NCBI GenBank assembly: GCA_964017045.1
Contig: OZ024804.1
Span: 23,173,549 to 23,237,548, forward strand
Source of the DNA: Omphiscola glabra
Lineage: Eukaryota > Mollusca > Gastropoda > Lymnaeidae
Reading direction: 5' to 3'
DNA: 64,000 bases
Position numbers and translations under genes: made by a program. The notes beneath the pieces are model-generated. The model worked only from the letters and a program-made list of their open reading frames with translations. It ran no database searches and was not told where the DNA came from. Positions 1-10,994 of the stretch are shown piece after piece; within the stretch, counting starts at the first letter, position 1; the number at the start of each line of letters is the position of its first letter.

Positions 1-61
1 CCCTAAATAGCTTTACATTTGTCAATGTGGCCTGCCGCACAAAAAGTTTTGCCCACCCCTG
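1..61 (+). mobile_element. hAT-type MITE, 3' end cut by window edge
   Basis: The last 60 bases closely match the last 60 of the complete element at 18028-18390 and end in the same terminal repeat, TTTTGCCCACCCCTG. The body lies outside the window. No transposase is encoded; it is a non-autonomous copy. Confidence 0.75.
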
Positions 62-344
62 GTATAGAAGGTAGCAAGACACGGATCTGCAAGTCTGTGG
101 GACGGCGGGCCACTGCGTGTTGTATCGTGATGTCAGCAGGTGGTTTTCTGGTAAAAGCTATCTGTTGTAGCTGTAGCAGCAGGAGGTAGTAGTTCTCCCA
201 ATGAAATCTATAGGTCTAACGGTTATAGTTAAATACTTGGATATTCTGTATTTTAAAATCAGAAAAATTAAGAGCTAACATTACATATTTATATAATATT
301 CATGGACTGTGATTAAAGGGCTGTGGGCAGCGGTACAGCTAAAG
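62..344. other. no gene seen
   Basis: Short AT-rich stretch with no open frame, splice pattern or repeat that I can support. Confidence 0.5.
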
Positions 345-690
345 GCCTATGACTAGACCTATGACAAGACATTTGACAAGACCTATGACAAGACCAATGA
401 CAAGAAATTTGACAAGATCTATGACAAGACCTATGACAAGACGTTTGACAAGATCTATGACAAGACATTGACAAGACATATGACAAGACCTACAAACTAT
501 GACAAGACATTGACAAGGCATATGACAAGACATTTGGCAAGACCTACAAACTATGACAAGACCTATGACAAGACCTATGACAAGACCTATGACAAGACCT
601 TTGACAAGACCTTGGCAAGACCTATGACAAGACCTATGACAAGACCTTTGACAAGACCTATGACAAGACCTTTGACAAGACCTATGAAGG
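345..690. repeat. 12-bp minisatellite (GACAAGACCTAT)
   Basis: About 28 imperfect copies of GACAAGACCTAT, with TTT for TAT and TTGGCAAG variants. Because 12 is divisible by 3, both strands read open for long stretches with repeats such as TRPM. This is periodicity, not evidence of a gene. Confidence 0.9.
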
Positions 691-773
691 AGAAGTTGAA
701 ACGTATCTGACATGTACTTTGGTAATTTTCTTCCCCCCCCCCTAACCCCCGGGCCCCAAATTTATGATGCATT

Positions 774-1902
774 TAAAATTTTGGACCACTGATCTAGAAT
801 TTGGTTGGATTAAATCCCACGTAATGGAACACTGTACTAACAGAAGAGCAGTTGCTTGGAACAGGGGGGAGGGGTTGTGGGGGTGGGGGTGCTGTGGAAG
901 CAGAATGTGGAGGGGGTAGCTGCGGACAGGGCCCCTTTATTTAAAATTAAGGCGCGGTAATTTCGACCAACTGCAAGCGTTCTTTCGTGAAAAAGTTGGG
1001 GGAGGGGGGATTACAAAAAGCTTGGCCCGTCTCGGGGGCACCGACCCTAGCTACACCACTGCAAGGAAATACTTGTACTATTGCTTAGCAACCACAACTC
1101 GAAGTTTGAAGTACAGCTCTACTCCAACCTGACATGGAGAAGTGATATGCCCATTATAAGGTCACGTGATAGTTGGACTGGAAATGACGGGTGGGGAACG
1201 CTGGTGGGCAGAGAATGGAGAGGAAATTTGATCAAGGGGTTAGGGAGGATATGACCTTGACCGTGGGGAGGGTAAATTTAAGTTAGAAATTGATTTGTTT
1301 TTAACCGTGACCGTAAGTCCGGATTTAATCGGATTCGCGCTGCTTCCGATTTTAAATCAGCCAAGCGTCCAGCGTGGTGTTAAAAACCCACCCACATTTA
1401 AGCAGCATATAATGACGTCATTTGAATAATGTAGCACTCTTTGTTTCCCCTGTACCTTATACGCTCTGATCCAATCATTCATGATTTCATAGCGCAGTCT
1501 GATCCCATACAATTATGTTGTCGAAGAAGTTCCTCCCTCACCACTAACGTCAAGATATTATTGGTTAATCAGACGGCAGGTCATGTGTGCCCTGACCCCC
1601 CCCCCCCCTACCCAAAGCTGCTGCAGGGGGGAATCGGATACTTACGTGACCATAAGTTCTGATTTAGACAAACGATCAACATTGAATGACTGAAATGTTG
1701 CTGTGGGCCCCAAATGGTCACTATGGCTCTTGATAGCCCCCCTTCAAAGTCAACATCAATTTTTGATGAGAATATTTTTATCTGATACCTTTCTTCCATA
1801 TATTTTATTGATTATTTTATCTTATATTTTGTATTATTATTTTAAGTTTGATATCAAACCGTCAGCCTTCCTAACTGAATAAATAAAAACTCCTTTACCA
1901 AT
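774..1902. other. non-coding, no gene seen
   Basis: Contains G-rich and C-rich runs (about 865-900 and 1597-1610) and a short stretch near 1035-1062, CTAGCTACACCACTGC, resembling the end of dispersed elements that start CAGTGGCGTAGC. I see no supported coding region. Confidence 0.5.
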
Positions 1903-1994
1903 GATTGGAACTTACAACTTCATGTCTCTCACTATTGGAACTTACAACTTCATGTCTCTCACTATTGGAACTTACAACTTCATGTCTCTCACTA
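1903..1994. repeat. 30-bp tandem repeat, 3 copies
   Basis: Three nearly identical 30-bp units containing GGAACTTACAACTTCATG. It lies just before a different minisatellite. Confidence 0.9.
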
Positions 1995-2019
1995 AATTCT
2001 CCTGTCTTCCTTCATTCTT

Positions 2020-2380
2020 GTTATACACCCTGTCAGTTCCTACACACTCCCTTATCTTGTAGGACACCTTGTCAGTTCCCACACACTCCCCTTATCTTGT
2101 AGCACACCCTGTCAGTTCCCACACACTCCCTTATCTTGTAGCACAAACTGTCAGTTCCCACACACTCACTTTTCTTGTAGCAAACCCTGTTAGTTCCCAC
2201 ACACTTCCTTATCTTGAAGCACACCCTGTCATTTCCCACACACTCCCTTATCTTGAAGCACACCCTGTCAGTTCCCACACATTCCCTGATCTTGTAGCAC
2301 ACCATGTCGCTTCCCACACACTCCCTGATCTTGTATTCCACCATGCCCCTTCCCACACACTCCCTTATCTCAGCTGTATT
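2020..2380. repeat. 39-bp minisatellite, about 9 copies
   Basis: Units of about 39 bp built on TCAGTTCCCACACACTCCC followed by TTATCTTGTAG. Since 39 is divisible by 3, both strands give open frames (HTLPYLVA- and RECVGTDRVCYK-like repeats). These have no start context or splice support and I do not call a gene. Confidence 0.9.
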
Positions 2381-3057
2381 GTTCTCTCCATCCACAGGCA
2401 AGTAGTGGGGGAGCCCCAGGATCTGGCCAACCTTTTTGACTTATGATGAAAGGCAGCCAAACCAATTTACAGCAAATGGAGCCAAATTCAATAGGAGCTG
2501 CCGCCTCACCCAAGGCTCTGCCGTGGTTATCTTCCCCAAGACAGCCTCAAACACGCTATTAAAGCTTTTAGTACCCAACATGTTAACAAAAATCTTACAC
2601 ATAGTTTTTTTTTGTTAAAAAAAAAAAAAAAAACAACATTATAAAGAATTTTTTTTTGGGGAAAACAATTTTTGTGTGTGTTCATTTCGAGATTCTCTTT
2701 TTCAATAGAAATGAATATTTTTTGTTCCAATCATCGAAGCTCAATAAATGAATTTGCTCCTTAAATTGAGTTTTTCTTGTTCTCTGATGAGATATTAATT
2801 TAAAGAAATGTGTAGTCGTCAAGTCAGTTCAATGATTAAATTGTTGTGATTTTGTCCCTAAAGGTGGCAAGGAGTAGTAGAATGAAATATGCACGTAAAC
2901 GAATGTTGAATGGAATTGTTCTGTCCACTGAGGAGACTTTGAAGAAAATAAAATATGTACATCGCCATATTGTTTAGCACAGTGCTGGGGGCAGGCTACC
3001 TATTGAGTTACTGCTAGTATAGGCAGCTTGTTGCTGATGATAAAATGAGCTAAAAGT
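2381..3057. other. non-coding, no gene seen
   Basis: AT-rich sequence with an A homopolymer near 2618-2632 and T runs. No credible coding region. Confidence 0.5.
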
Positions 3058-3310
3058 AATTAGCCACAGCTCTCATAAGCTAAATGAAATTATCTATAGC
3101 TCTTATAAGCTAAAATATATTAGCTGTATCTCTTATAAGACAAAAGATATTAGCTATAGCTTTTATAAGCTAAACAAATTAGCAATAGGTCTAATAACTT
3201 AAAAGTAATTAGCTACAGCTCTCATGAGCTAAAATATATTAGATGAAACTATTATAAGCTAAATGATATTAAATATAGCTATTATAAGCCAAAAGATATT
3301 AGCTATATTG
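3058..3310. repeat. 30-bp minisatellite, about 8 copies
   Basis: Degenerate 30-bp units on the pattern ATTAGCTATAGCTCTTATAA then GCTAAA. Each unit carries short AGCT palindromes. Strongly diverged, hence old. Confidence 0.85.
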
Positions 3311-4409
3311 GCTCTTATAATATGCTAGTAGATTAGTAAGCATACGCAATACAAGAAAGAACAGAAACAAACAAACAAATCGAGGACTTTCACCTACTTG
3401 GGACTATTCAACCTCGAATGGTATCTCTTCAAAGGGTTGATCTGGAAATACAAATCTATTTTATAGAGCTGAGAGTGACTGTCTTAGTATGTGTGTTTGT
3501 AAACGGGTCGACCAATCACGAGAAAACTAAACGATGGATCGCAACAAGTGGTCCTTCTTCCTGACCTACGGATGGTTCCTGGAAAGTTTGGTCATAGTCC
3601 ACTTATCACAAAAGATGTAAAATGTAAAGAGGAAACAAATATTTTTTGTTTTCATTTTTAATGGCTTCGTGGGTTTTTTTTTTTTTTTTGGTATACGCAT
3701 TTTAAAAAAAAACTTTATTGAGAAAGGTGCGCTTTCTAACATCTATTAAAGTTCCAAATGTAAGTAGGACTTTCTCCAATGTAGCTTCCTTATAATAGCA
3801 AAAGCTATAAACGAATGCTTACAGTTAAAGTTTATACGTGAATTGCTGCATCTAGAAGCTATAGAAATTCACTTGGAACAATATATACCTTTCTGGAACA
3901 TATTAGATTAAAGTTAATAACCTCATAGAAACGTGTGAAAAATAAATTCTTTACGTGATTACATTGAAGTACTAAAAATTATTCAACTAGATGACGTAAC
4001 CATTATTGTTTAAGTTATGCTTGAGATGGGGACCATATAAAAATCAGTTAGTTTTGTCTATGCCTATTGATATTTATACAGCTTATACAAGGAAAAATGA
4101 AATAGGGCCCCGAAGGAGTGGATATTATGAGTTCAGTACCCATCGGTATTGGAACAAGGATAATCTTGTATGTGTGCTAAGTTTTGTCAACATCTATCTA
4201 TTCTTGTAGGAGTATTTGTTGGTAAATTTATATTAAATCGCTCATAAAAGAAAAAAAAACATGCATGTTATAAAAAGATCAAAACATCCCAATATTTCAT
4301 TCTGGATAATGATAAATTTATGAGCCAAATTTGGTCAAGATCAATGAATTCATGTAAAACGTATGTGGAACAAACAAACGAAACATTTCCAATTTTTATA
4401 TAAGTGATA
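3311..4409. other. non-coding; one dispersed fragment
   Basis: No gene. Sequence around 4020-4170, read on the minus strand, resembles 56430-56580: both share CTGAACTCATAATATCC or a close variant next to a G-rich stretch. This is probably a fragment of an old dispersed repeat. Confidence 0.45.
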
Positions 4410-5033
4410 TATATATTATTACGGACTGCTATTAATGGAGAATTTAATCTCTTATTTAAGTCTATTGTTTCGTTTCTAAACAGTCTATAATAAAGGACGA
4501 CACCAAAGTTTAAAAACATTAACAACTAGAACGATACACAAAGTCAGGGCTAATTACAATTAATAAGTTTTTAATGTGTGAATTTCAATGAATTACAAAC
4601 ACAAGAGAATATGATTAAAATTATTAACTTACAATATGGCTGGTACCGGTACTGTATGTAAAAATACAATGAGTTCAAGTTGTACAATGAAAGAAAAATC
4701 TACACACAACAAAACTGTCTAGTATTAAATAATGACACATTGCACGTCTCGTGATAAAGGAAAGGAAATCTCTCCCATTCAGTCGTTCAGACTTTTATAG
4801 CTGTTCCAGATGATCATTCTCGAAATAGATTACGCAGTCTTACTGCTTCTCGCATTCTCTAGATCATTCTACAATGTTCGACTGAAACGGACAATACTTA
4901 AGCGTTGTAGTAGACAAGGGGAAAGTTTCGCTAGAAACACCCCAAAACGTGGCCTCGAATGTGTTGACTAAAAGAGGTCAAGCACGTGAAAAGCGAGGAA
5001 GGCGTGTCTCAACAGAAAACACTTCACCTACAT

Positions 5034-5040
<7 letters not shown>
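4410..5040 (+). repeat. ~600-bp dispersed repeat family A, copy 1
   Basis: Alignable by eye over ~600 bp with 57066-57660 (same strand) and 48840-49400 (reverse complement). Shared landmarks in order: AATGGAGAATTTA; a block with ATAATAAAGGACGA and CCAAAGTTTAAA; AAATCTACACACAACAAA; CTCGTGATAA; CAGTCGTTCA; AGATCATTCTAC; AAAAGAGGTCA; and CACGTG near the end. This copy and the 48840 copy run into a (TA)n microsatellite. I see no coding capacity and cannot assign a class. Confidence 0.75.

Positions 5041-5076
<36 letters not shown>
5038..5076. repeat. (TA)n microsatellite
   Basis: Uninterrupted TA dinucleotides at the downstream end of dispersed repeat A copy 1. Another copy of the family also ends in (TA)n. 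Confidence 0.9.
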
Positions 5077-5534
5077 TATACATAAATATGAACAAAATCA
5101 GAACGTTGTAGTTTAGAAAATTCTAGAAAATGCGTCACAAAATGGCATTCTTCAGAATAAATAGAACGCATTGGAATGTAAACAACTTTTTCCCAGCCAA
5201 GAAAGAGGCGCGCAAGGAAGGAGTGACACAGCACATTTACTCGATGACGCCAATGTCAAAGCTATACTGAAGGGGAGAGAATTGGTGGTTGCTAAAAGTA
5301 GCTCTACACATACGCTATGCTACGGGATACTATAACAACTAACCGTGATATTTTGTCATGTTTTATCAGAAATCGATCTTGTCATGCGAATATGTTGAAG
5401 TCTAACAGAAAATTTTAATATTATTGCAATCAACAAAATGTTAAAAAAACAATATCTAAAATAAATCTAATTTAACGTTGCTCGGATTGGGAAAGTATGC
5501 GAGCGGTTGGAAACTGAGAAAAATGACTTTATAG

Positions 5535-5870
5535 TGAGTGATTACACCCTGAGGACATTGACCTATAAAAAAAAAGAGATTTGAAACTAAGGGCATCATC
5601 CTATCAAATTAAAGAGTGAACAATTAGGACATTGACCTACCAAAAAGATATCGGAAACCGATGCCCTTGACCTGTAAATGAGACAATGGACAATGACGAC
5701 ATTGACCTATCAACAAAAAAATGAGTTAGGAAATTGAGAGCATCATCCTATCAAATGAGAGAGTCAACAATGAGGACATTGATCTATGAAAAATGATATA
5801 GGAAACCGATGACATTGACCTATAAGAGGACACAATTGACAATGAGGACATTGACCTATCAAATTAAAGA
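5535..5870. repeat. irregular minisatellite (GAGGACATTGACCTAT)
   Basis: Six or more degenerate units with core GAGGACATTGACCTATCAAA alternating with a related module GGCATCATCCTATCAAAT. The spacing is about 40-60 bp, so it is a higher-order array. Confidence 0.8.
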
Positions 5871-6256
5871 TTAAACGCGGAGCATTTAACATATTAGAGA
5901 CGTTTGAGAACCCTCGTTTGCCATAATGTTGTGATTTTTTGGAAACGCTTTGGAAACGTATTCTGGAGAAATACAAGGAATATACACGTCGAGGAACGGT
6001 TGTATTGCCTGATACTTTGAGTCAGGGTCACCGAGTGGATTTAAATGCTGGAACAAGACTTGAAAGGGGCCACCTTACCTACACATAGACACATAAATCA
6101 ATAATGTCATAATCTATTAATTATATATATATTAAAAAGAGGACAAGTGATCTTGTAAAAGATAATAAAGACAATAATACACATTAGAATATTAACTATA
6201 ATGAAAGAATATACGTAAGCAATGAATTTAATACTATAAAGATTACACGCTCATAA

Positions 6257-6459
6257 CAGTTATTATAGTTATAGCCTTCCTATGGCCGCGACACTTTAAT
6301 ACAGTTCATCGTGTTGTGGCGACCCACAGCCACACAATTATTTTCGGTTATTCTTCATAACTATAGAGCATGCGTGTTTTCAGGTGGTCTTAGGCGACCC
6401 CTGGGAAAGGGTCGTGCGACTCCCCAAAAGGGCCGAGACCCACAGGTTGTGAACCGCTG
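6257..6459 (+). mobile_element. SPIN-like hAT MITE, degraded
   Basis: Shares with the element at 29842-30037 the segments GTGTTTTCAGGTGGTCTTAG (one base different), GGCGACCCCTGGGAAAG, CCCACAGGTTG and GAACCGCTG. The 5' terminal repeat is badly diverged and no clean 8-bp duplication is left, so this is an old copy. It carries no transposase. Confidence 0.75.
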
Positions 6460-6534
6460 TGCTAAACAATGGTGCGTTCCTTGACCTTTTTCCTAGCGAA
6501 ATTGCAAATCAGGTCATCAAAATCAATCGTATTT

Positions 6535-7250
6535 GCAAGGAAAGGCTACATACGAAGTCTTGACTAATCTACCAGACACCTTTTGACATAGAAGGAAAGA
6601 CTACATACAAGACTTGACAAATCTACCAGACATCCCTATGACATAGAAGGAAAGACTACATACGAAGTCTTGACAAATCTACCAGACATCCCTATGACAT
6701 AGAAGGAAAGACTACATACGAAGTCTTGACAAATCTACCAGACATCCCTATGACATAGAAGGAAAGACTACATACGAAGTCTTGACAAATTTACCAGACA
6801 CCCTTTGACATAAAAGGAAAGACTACATCCAAGACTTGACAAATCTACCAGACATCCCTATGACATAGAAGGAAAGGCTACATACGAAGTCTTGACAAAT
6901 CTACCAGACACCCTTTGACATAGAAGGAAATGCTACATACGAAGTCTTGACAAATCTACCAGACACTCTTTGACATAGAAGGAAAGACTACATACGAAGT
7001 CTTGACAAATCTACCAGACACCCTTTGACATAGAAAGAAAGACTACATACATGGCTTGACAAATCTACCAGACATCCTATGACATAGAAGGAAAGACTAC
7101 ATACAAGACGTAACAAATCTACCAGACACCCTATGACATAGAAGGACAGACTACATACGAAGTCTTGACAAATCTACCAGACCAACCTATGACATAGAAG
7201 GAAAGACTACATACGAAGTCTTGACAAATTTACCAGACATCTTTGTGACA
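6535..7250. repeat. ~56-bp minisatellite, about 12 copies
   Basis: Units contain GAAGGAAAGACTACATAC, GAAGTCTTGACAAATCTACC and AGACATCCCTATGACATA. The last unit merges without a break into the 3' coding end of the hAT transposase pseudogene on the minus strand: the unit's reverse complement continues the reading after the KLKLI motif. The array probably arose from that coding tail. This origin is inference from the junction sequence. Confidence 0.9.
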
Positions 7251-8440
7251 TAGTCGATCTTAGATACATTTGTTAAATCAACTTTAGTTTGGTGAAGGAG
7301 TGCTCTGCAGAGGCGAGAGTGGCAGGAATTGTTAATAAAGTAACAAGGCAGACACATAAGAGTCCTTCTATCTTGTACCTTTTCCAAAAATTTAGTCACT
7401 CCAAAGCCCTCAGCTGGCCTTCTCCACAATTTTCTTGATGAACAGATGGCAAATGAATTAACTCCATTATAAGATCGTCACCGATATCAGCGAGATGTTG
7501 ACCTGCCATTAATTTTGAGTTTTCTTTCAGTTCACCTTGAAGATGTTATAGGTGCTTCCAGAGGAAGCTGAACTTCTTAGAAATGTTCACAGCAGCACTG
7601 TGGCGAACAGTGAGTCCACCAATAACGTTATCCAATATTTCATACAGAAGACAGACTTTCTGGAATATGCTTCCTGTGGGGGACTCGACCATTGTATCTT
7701 TCTTAGACAAATTGGCTTCTTCTTACAGCAACTTCATCAAATAACCTTTGTCTTTTGCGCTTGCTTCACCCCGAGTTTTAGCTATGGCTTCACCTATTGG
7801 TACCCGGGTACCAGAAGTTAGAGGTTGGGATTAAAAGAGGATTTAAAATATTATTGTTGTGTTTGTAAGACAAAATGAGGAATTAAATGAAAGATAATTA
7901 AATGGACTATATGTTTGTAAACTTAATTCTTCATTTTAACTAAAATAAACTACTACAAATGACATCCGAATAGCATTGAGTCTAATGGTACCCGGGTGTG
8001 AATGGCGGCGCTGCGTGTCTGGGTCCATTTTGACTAAGGCAATTCGGATGTCATTTGTGTTAGTTTATTTTCAGTAAAACTGAAGAATTAAGATTACAAA
8101 CGTATAGTCCATTCAATTACCTTTTATTTGATACCTCATTCGGTCTTACAAACCCAACATTAATATTTTAAATCGTTTTTTTAATCCCAACCTCTCACTT
8201 CTGGTACCCGTGTACCAATAGCCACTTCGATTAGCTATTGTCAGTTCTGAAATGAGGTATTTTATAAAAAAACAAGGCAATTTGACACACAGCGTTGCAG
8301 TTCTGGACTGAATAACCTTGTTACAGATTTCAACTGGAACAAATACTCCATATCATACAACATGCATCACACACATGAAGGATGTGACATACGACAAAGT
8401 TTGATTGATCGCTGGTCTTGTTTCGGCAGCCGGGTTCAAC
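7190..8440 (-). pseudogene. hAT transposase remnant (ZMYM1/DUF4371 type)
   Basis: Read on the minus strand, 8440 down to 7190 gives, across frameshifts and stops, pieces typical of the C-terminal half of hAT transposases of the ZMYM1-like/DUF4371 group. They appear in the right order: NKVIQSRTATL, SELTIAKTRGEASA, YEILDNVIGGLTVRHSAAV, FLWKHL, LADIGDDLIMELIHLPSVH, then LLTIPATLASAEHSFTKLKL followed by YLRSTMSQ, the dimerisation region. The catalytic N-terminal part is absent. The gene is split at 7786-8230 by a foldback element; removing it and one copy of its 8-bp target duplication restores the phrase TIAKTRGE. Several stops and frame changes show it is dead. Family assignment is from remembered motifs; a profile search would settle it. 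Confidence 0.75.
7786..8230. mobile_element. foldback element, ~190-bp inverted arms, 8-bp TSD
   Basis: The left arm (about 7792-7972) and the right arm (about 8045-8224) are reverse complements with scattered mismatches. The arms begin near CTATTGGTACCCGGGTACC and converge on ATGACATCCGAAT. Flanking 8-bp direct repeats TTAGCTAT (7778-7785 and 8231-8238) mark the insertion into the hAT pseudogene. It has no coding capacity. An 8-bp duplication fits hAT-type integration, but the ends (GGCTTCACC... and ...CCACTTCGA) are not classic hAT ends, so the superfamily is open. A 41-bp relative lies at 59167-59207. Confidence 0.85.
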
Positions 8441-10045
8441 TCCAGGAGTATATCTAATGTTAATTTGATGCCTGGCAATTAGGCTTAGACAACGGGCTTT
8501 AAGCTTTCAACACGGTCTGACCATCATGCGCTTGACATGCCGTGAGGGGAGCACCCAATACACTTCTGTAAGATTTCCCCATCGTTATGGACTAAAACAA
8601 GCAAGATGTAACCGTTTGTACAGCTCCAAAAGAATGTTATGTCGTCAGGTTGAGCGACAAGGCCGACGAGATTCAGGGCAATGTGGCCCGAAATGACCTA
8701 AACAATTTCTACTCTGCTCTGAATACAGAATACAGTCTACGGCCCCACTCCATCAGGATTATCCCCACTTCTGAGTGCTGATGAGAAATCTCTAATCACT
8801 GAGAAGGAAACAGTTATTGAACGCTGGGCTGAACACTTTGACAACATCCTGAATCGACCTTCATCCGTCAATGATGAACCCATAAATCGTGTTATACAGG
8901 TGCCGTTTAATCAAGAACCGGAAGAGCCCACTACCCTAGATGAGACCCTGCATGCTAAATGCCTTCTCTCAAGCAGCAGTGATGACTCAATCCCTTCTGA
9001 AGTATACAAAGAAAGGGGGACAGCTCTGTCTAAAAGGTTTCACTCGCTGTTCATACTTATGTCGAAGCAAGAGACTATTCCACAGGACTTAAAAGATTCA
9101 TCTATTTTTCACCTGTACAAGCGTAAAGGGACCCGTCAATCTTGCGACAACCACCTAGGCATATCACTGTTCTCAATTGCAGGCAAGATATTAGCCAAAA
9201 TCTTGCTAAACCGTCTCAACGGGTCTCTTGAGAAGGGTCTACTACCATCGATATGGTGTTTGCGGCCAGACAGCTACACTAGAAATACAGAGAAAGTAAT
9301 GTTGACCTCTTCTCTACATTTGTAGACCTGACCAAAGATTTCGACACTGTCAGTAGAGAGGGCTTTGGAAGATCATGGCCAAATATGGATGCCTCAGGAA
9401 GTTCGTGTCAATGGTACGACTATTCCATGATGGTATTCAGGCTAGAGTTCGGGACAATAGAGAGACGTTTAAAAAATTCCTTGTAATAAACGGCGTGAAC
9501 AAGTCAGTTTACTTGCCCCAACACTTTTCAGCCTAATGTTTTTCACAATGCTGACCGATGCCTTCAGAGAGGGAGACGCTGGAATAGGCCTCAGATATCG
9601 AATATCACGGTAAACTATTCAACCCTAAGAGGCTACATGCCAAAATGAAGCTCCTGACAGACACCATCAGGGACCTCCTGTATGCAGTCGACTGTGCCCT
9701 AAACGATGTATCAGAAGTGGATATGCAACGCTGCGTCACAAACTTTTCTGATGCTTGCACAAACTTCGGGCTCACCATTAACACAAAATTACTGATTTCC
9801 TATACCAGCCAGCTCCTCGAAGACCTTATGTTGAGCACAATATCCAAGTATATGGCGAAAGACTTAAGGTGGTGAATAGATTTTCTTATCTCGGCACCAC
9901 ACTGTCCCAAAGCGCAACCGTCGATGATGAAGTTAACCTCCGTATTGCGAGAGCTAGTGCAGCCTATGGAAAATTGACGAAGAACGTATGGACAAGAAGA
10001 GGTATCAGCACTCAAACTAAATTGAAAATTTATAAGATTATTTAG

Positions 10046-10440
10046 ACACGAAACATTTGTGTCAATATAACAATATATTTCAAGCTTTAATAATAATTTT
10101 ACATTATACACAAGTAAACGTTTCGGCACATGACTTCATCAGTATAACAACAAAATATTTAAATCAGGCCTGCACATCATACGGCCCGCGGGCCGCATGT
10201 GGCCCGCTTGTACCCACTTGGCGGCCTTTGAAGCAATGCAATACTCTTGATTATTATTATTTTCTTAATAGCTTTCCCCCCTTTCCTATTATCTTTCGGC
10301 CCGCGCAAGTTTTTTTATAAAGTATTACGGCCCGCCTTACATTTTGAGTTGTGCAGGCCTGATTTAAATAAGTATTAATTAAATTTACATAATATATATA
10401 TATATACATGTATCTTACCTAAAAAACTAGAAAAAAATAG
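10046..10440. mobile_element. insertion/replacement inside the LINE
   Basis: This stretch interrupts the LINE between the RT thumb and the C-terminal FKDNLKASLKAF segment and replaces roughly 300 bp of expected coding sequence. It holds a motif CGTTTCGGCAC...CTTCATCAG at 10109-10142, related to motifs at 30309, 36950/37070 and 48450, plus the hAT MITE at 10165-10361 and a (TA)n run at 10391-10405. Confidence 0.55.
10165..10361 (+). mobile_element. hAT-type MITE, 197 bp, perfect 8-bp TSD
   Basis: Begins CAGGCCTGCACATC and ends GTTGTGCAGGCCTG, an inverted pair. Flanked by the identical octamer ATTTAAAT at 10157-10164 and 10362-10369, the hAT signature. The interior has the CGGCCCGCGGGCCGCATG palindrome. 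A reverse-strand relative lies at 49395-49562. Nested in the LINE remnant. Confidence 0.9.
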
Positions 10441-10994
10441 AAGTGGTTATACTTTTAAAGACAACCTAAAAGCCTCACTGAAAGCGTTCGACAGAATGTC
10501 ATACACGTGGGAGGAAAAAGCAAATGATCGAACATCATGTGTTCCACTTTACACAGGAGCTCCATGCAACATGAAATTGGCAGAACAACGGCTGCAGAGC
10601 GCACGAGACATGACAGGAAGGCCCGGTCTGACTCTGCTCCCGGAGATGCCCCATCATTCCCCTGCACCTACTGCACAAGAAAATTTCGTGCCAGAATCGG
10701 CCTCACTAGCCATCAGTGCACCCACAGACAGAACTAGCACAAATCTGTTAACTCGTTTCGGCAATCGGCACTGAGACAATGTCCTTGAACTCGTTCTCTC
10801 TTTCAATGTTACACGTATTCTTTTATTTTAGAATTGGATCCCAAATGAGACAATAACTTTCTGAATCTCATAAGATTTTAATTGTCTTTTTCATCTATGC
10901 ACCGGGGACTGCCACGCAAAACACCCCCCCCCCCCCTTTTTCCTTTTTTTTCTCCACCAAGCAATAATACATCATCAATGATTCGTTCCGTAAT

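Larger units (their letters stand above)
8500..10770 (+). pseudogene. decayed LINE (EN-linker, RT, C-terminal zinc finger)
   Basis: Order seen: end of the endonuclease and linker (8505-8900; ITEKETVIERWAEHFDNILN), reverse transcriptase fingers and palm (8900-9325; IPSEVYKERG, QDLKDSSIFHLYKRKG, SCDNHLGISLFSIAGKILAK), VDLTKDFDTVSREG (9326-9370), then the active-site region at 9645-9875. There the expected FADD box reads YAVD, so a catalytic aspartate is lost. The thumb follows (STQTKLKIYK, to ~10045). After an interruption at 10046-10440, the C-terminus resumes: FKDNLKASLKAF, TWEEKANDRTS, then a C2H2 finger with CTYC, 12 residues and HQCTH. Frameshifts and stops throughout. This is a non-LTR element; I do not name the clade. 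Confidence 0.85.

Noticed and set aside
2069..2446. 125-residue plus-strand and 109-residue minus-strand frames
   Set aside because: Both stem from the 39-bp repeat; no independent coding evidence.
6535..7250. CRISPR-like regularly repeated array
   Set aside because: Units are contiguous with no unique spacers, the genome is eukaryotic, and the unit derives from transposase sequence.
7552..7821. 89-residue plus-strand frame
   Set aside because: Antisense to the hAT transposase remnant, which gives recognisable motifs on minus, and it runs into the foldback element.
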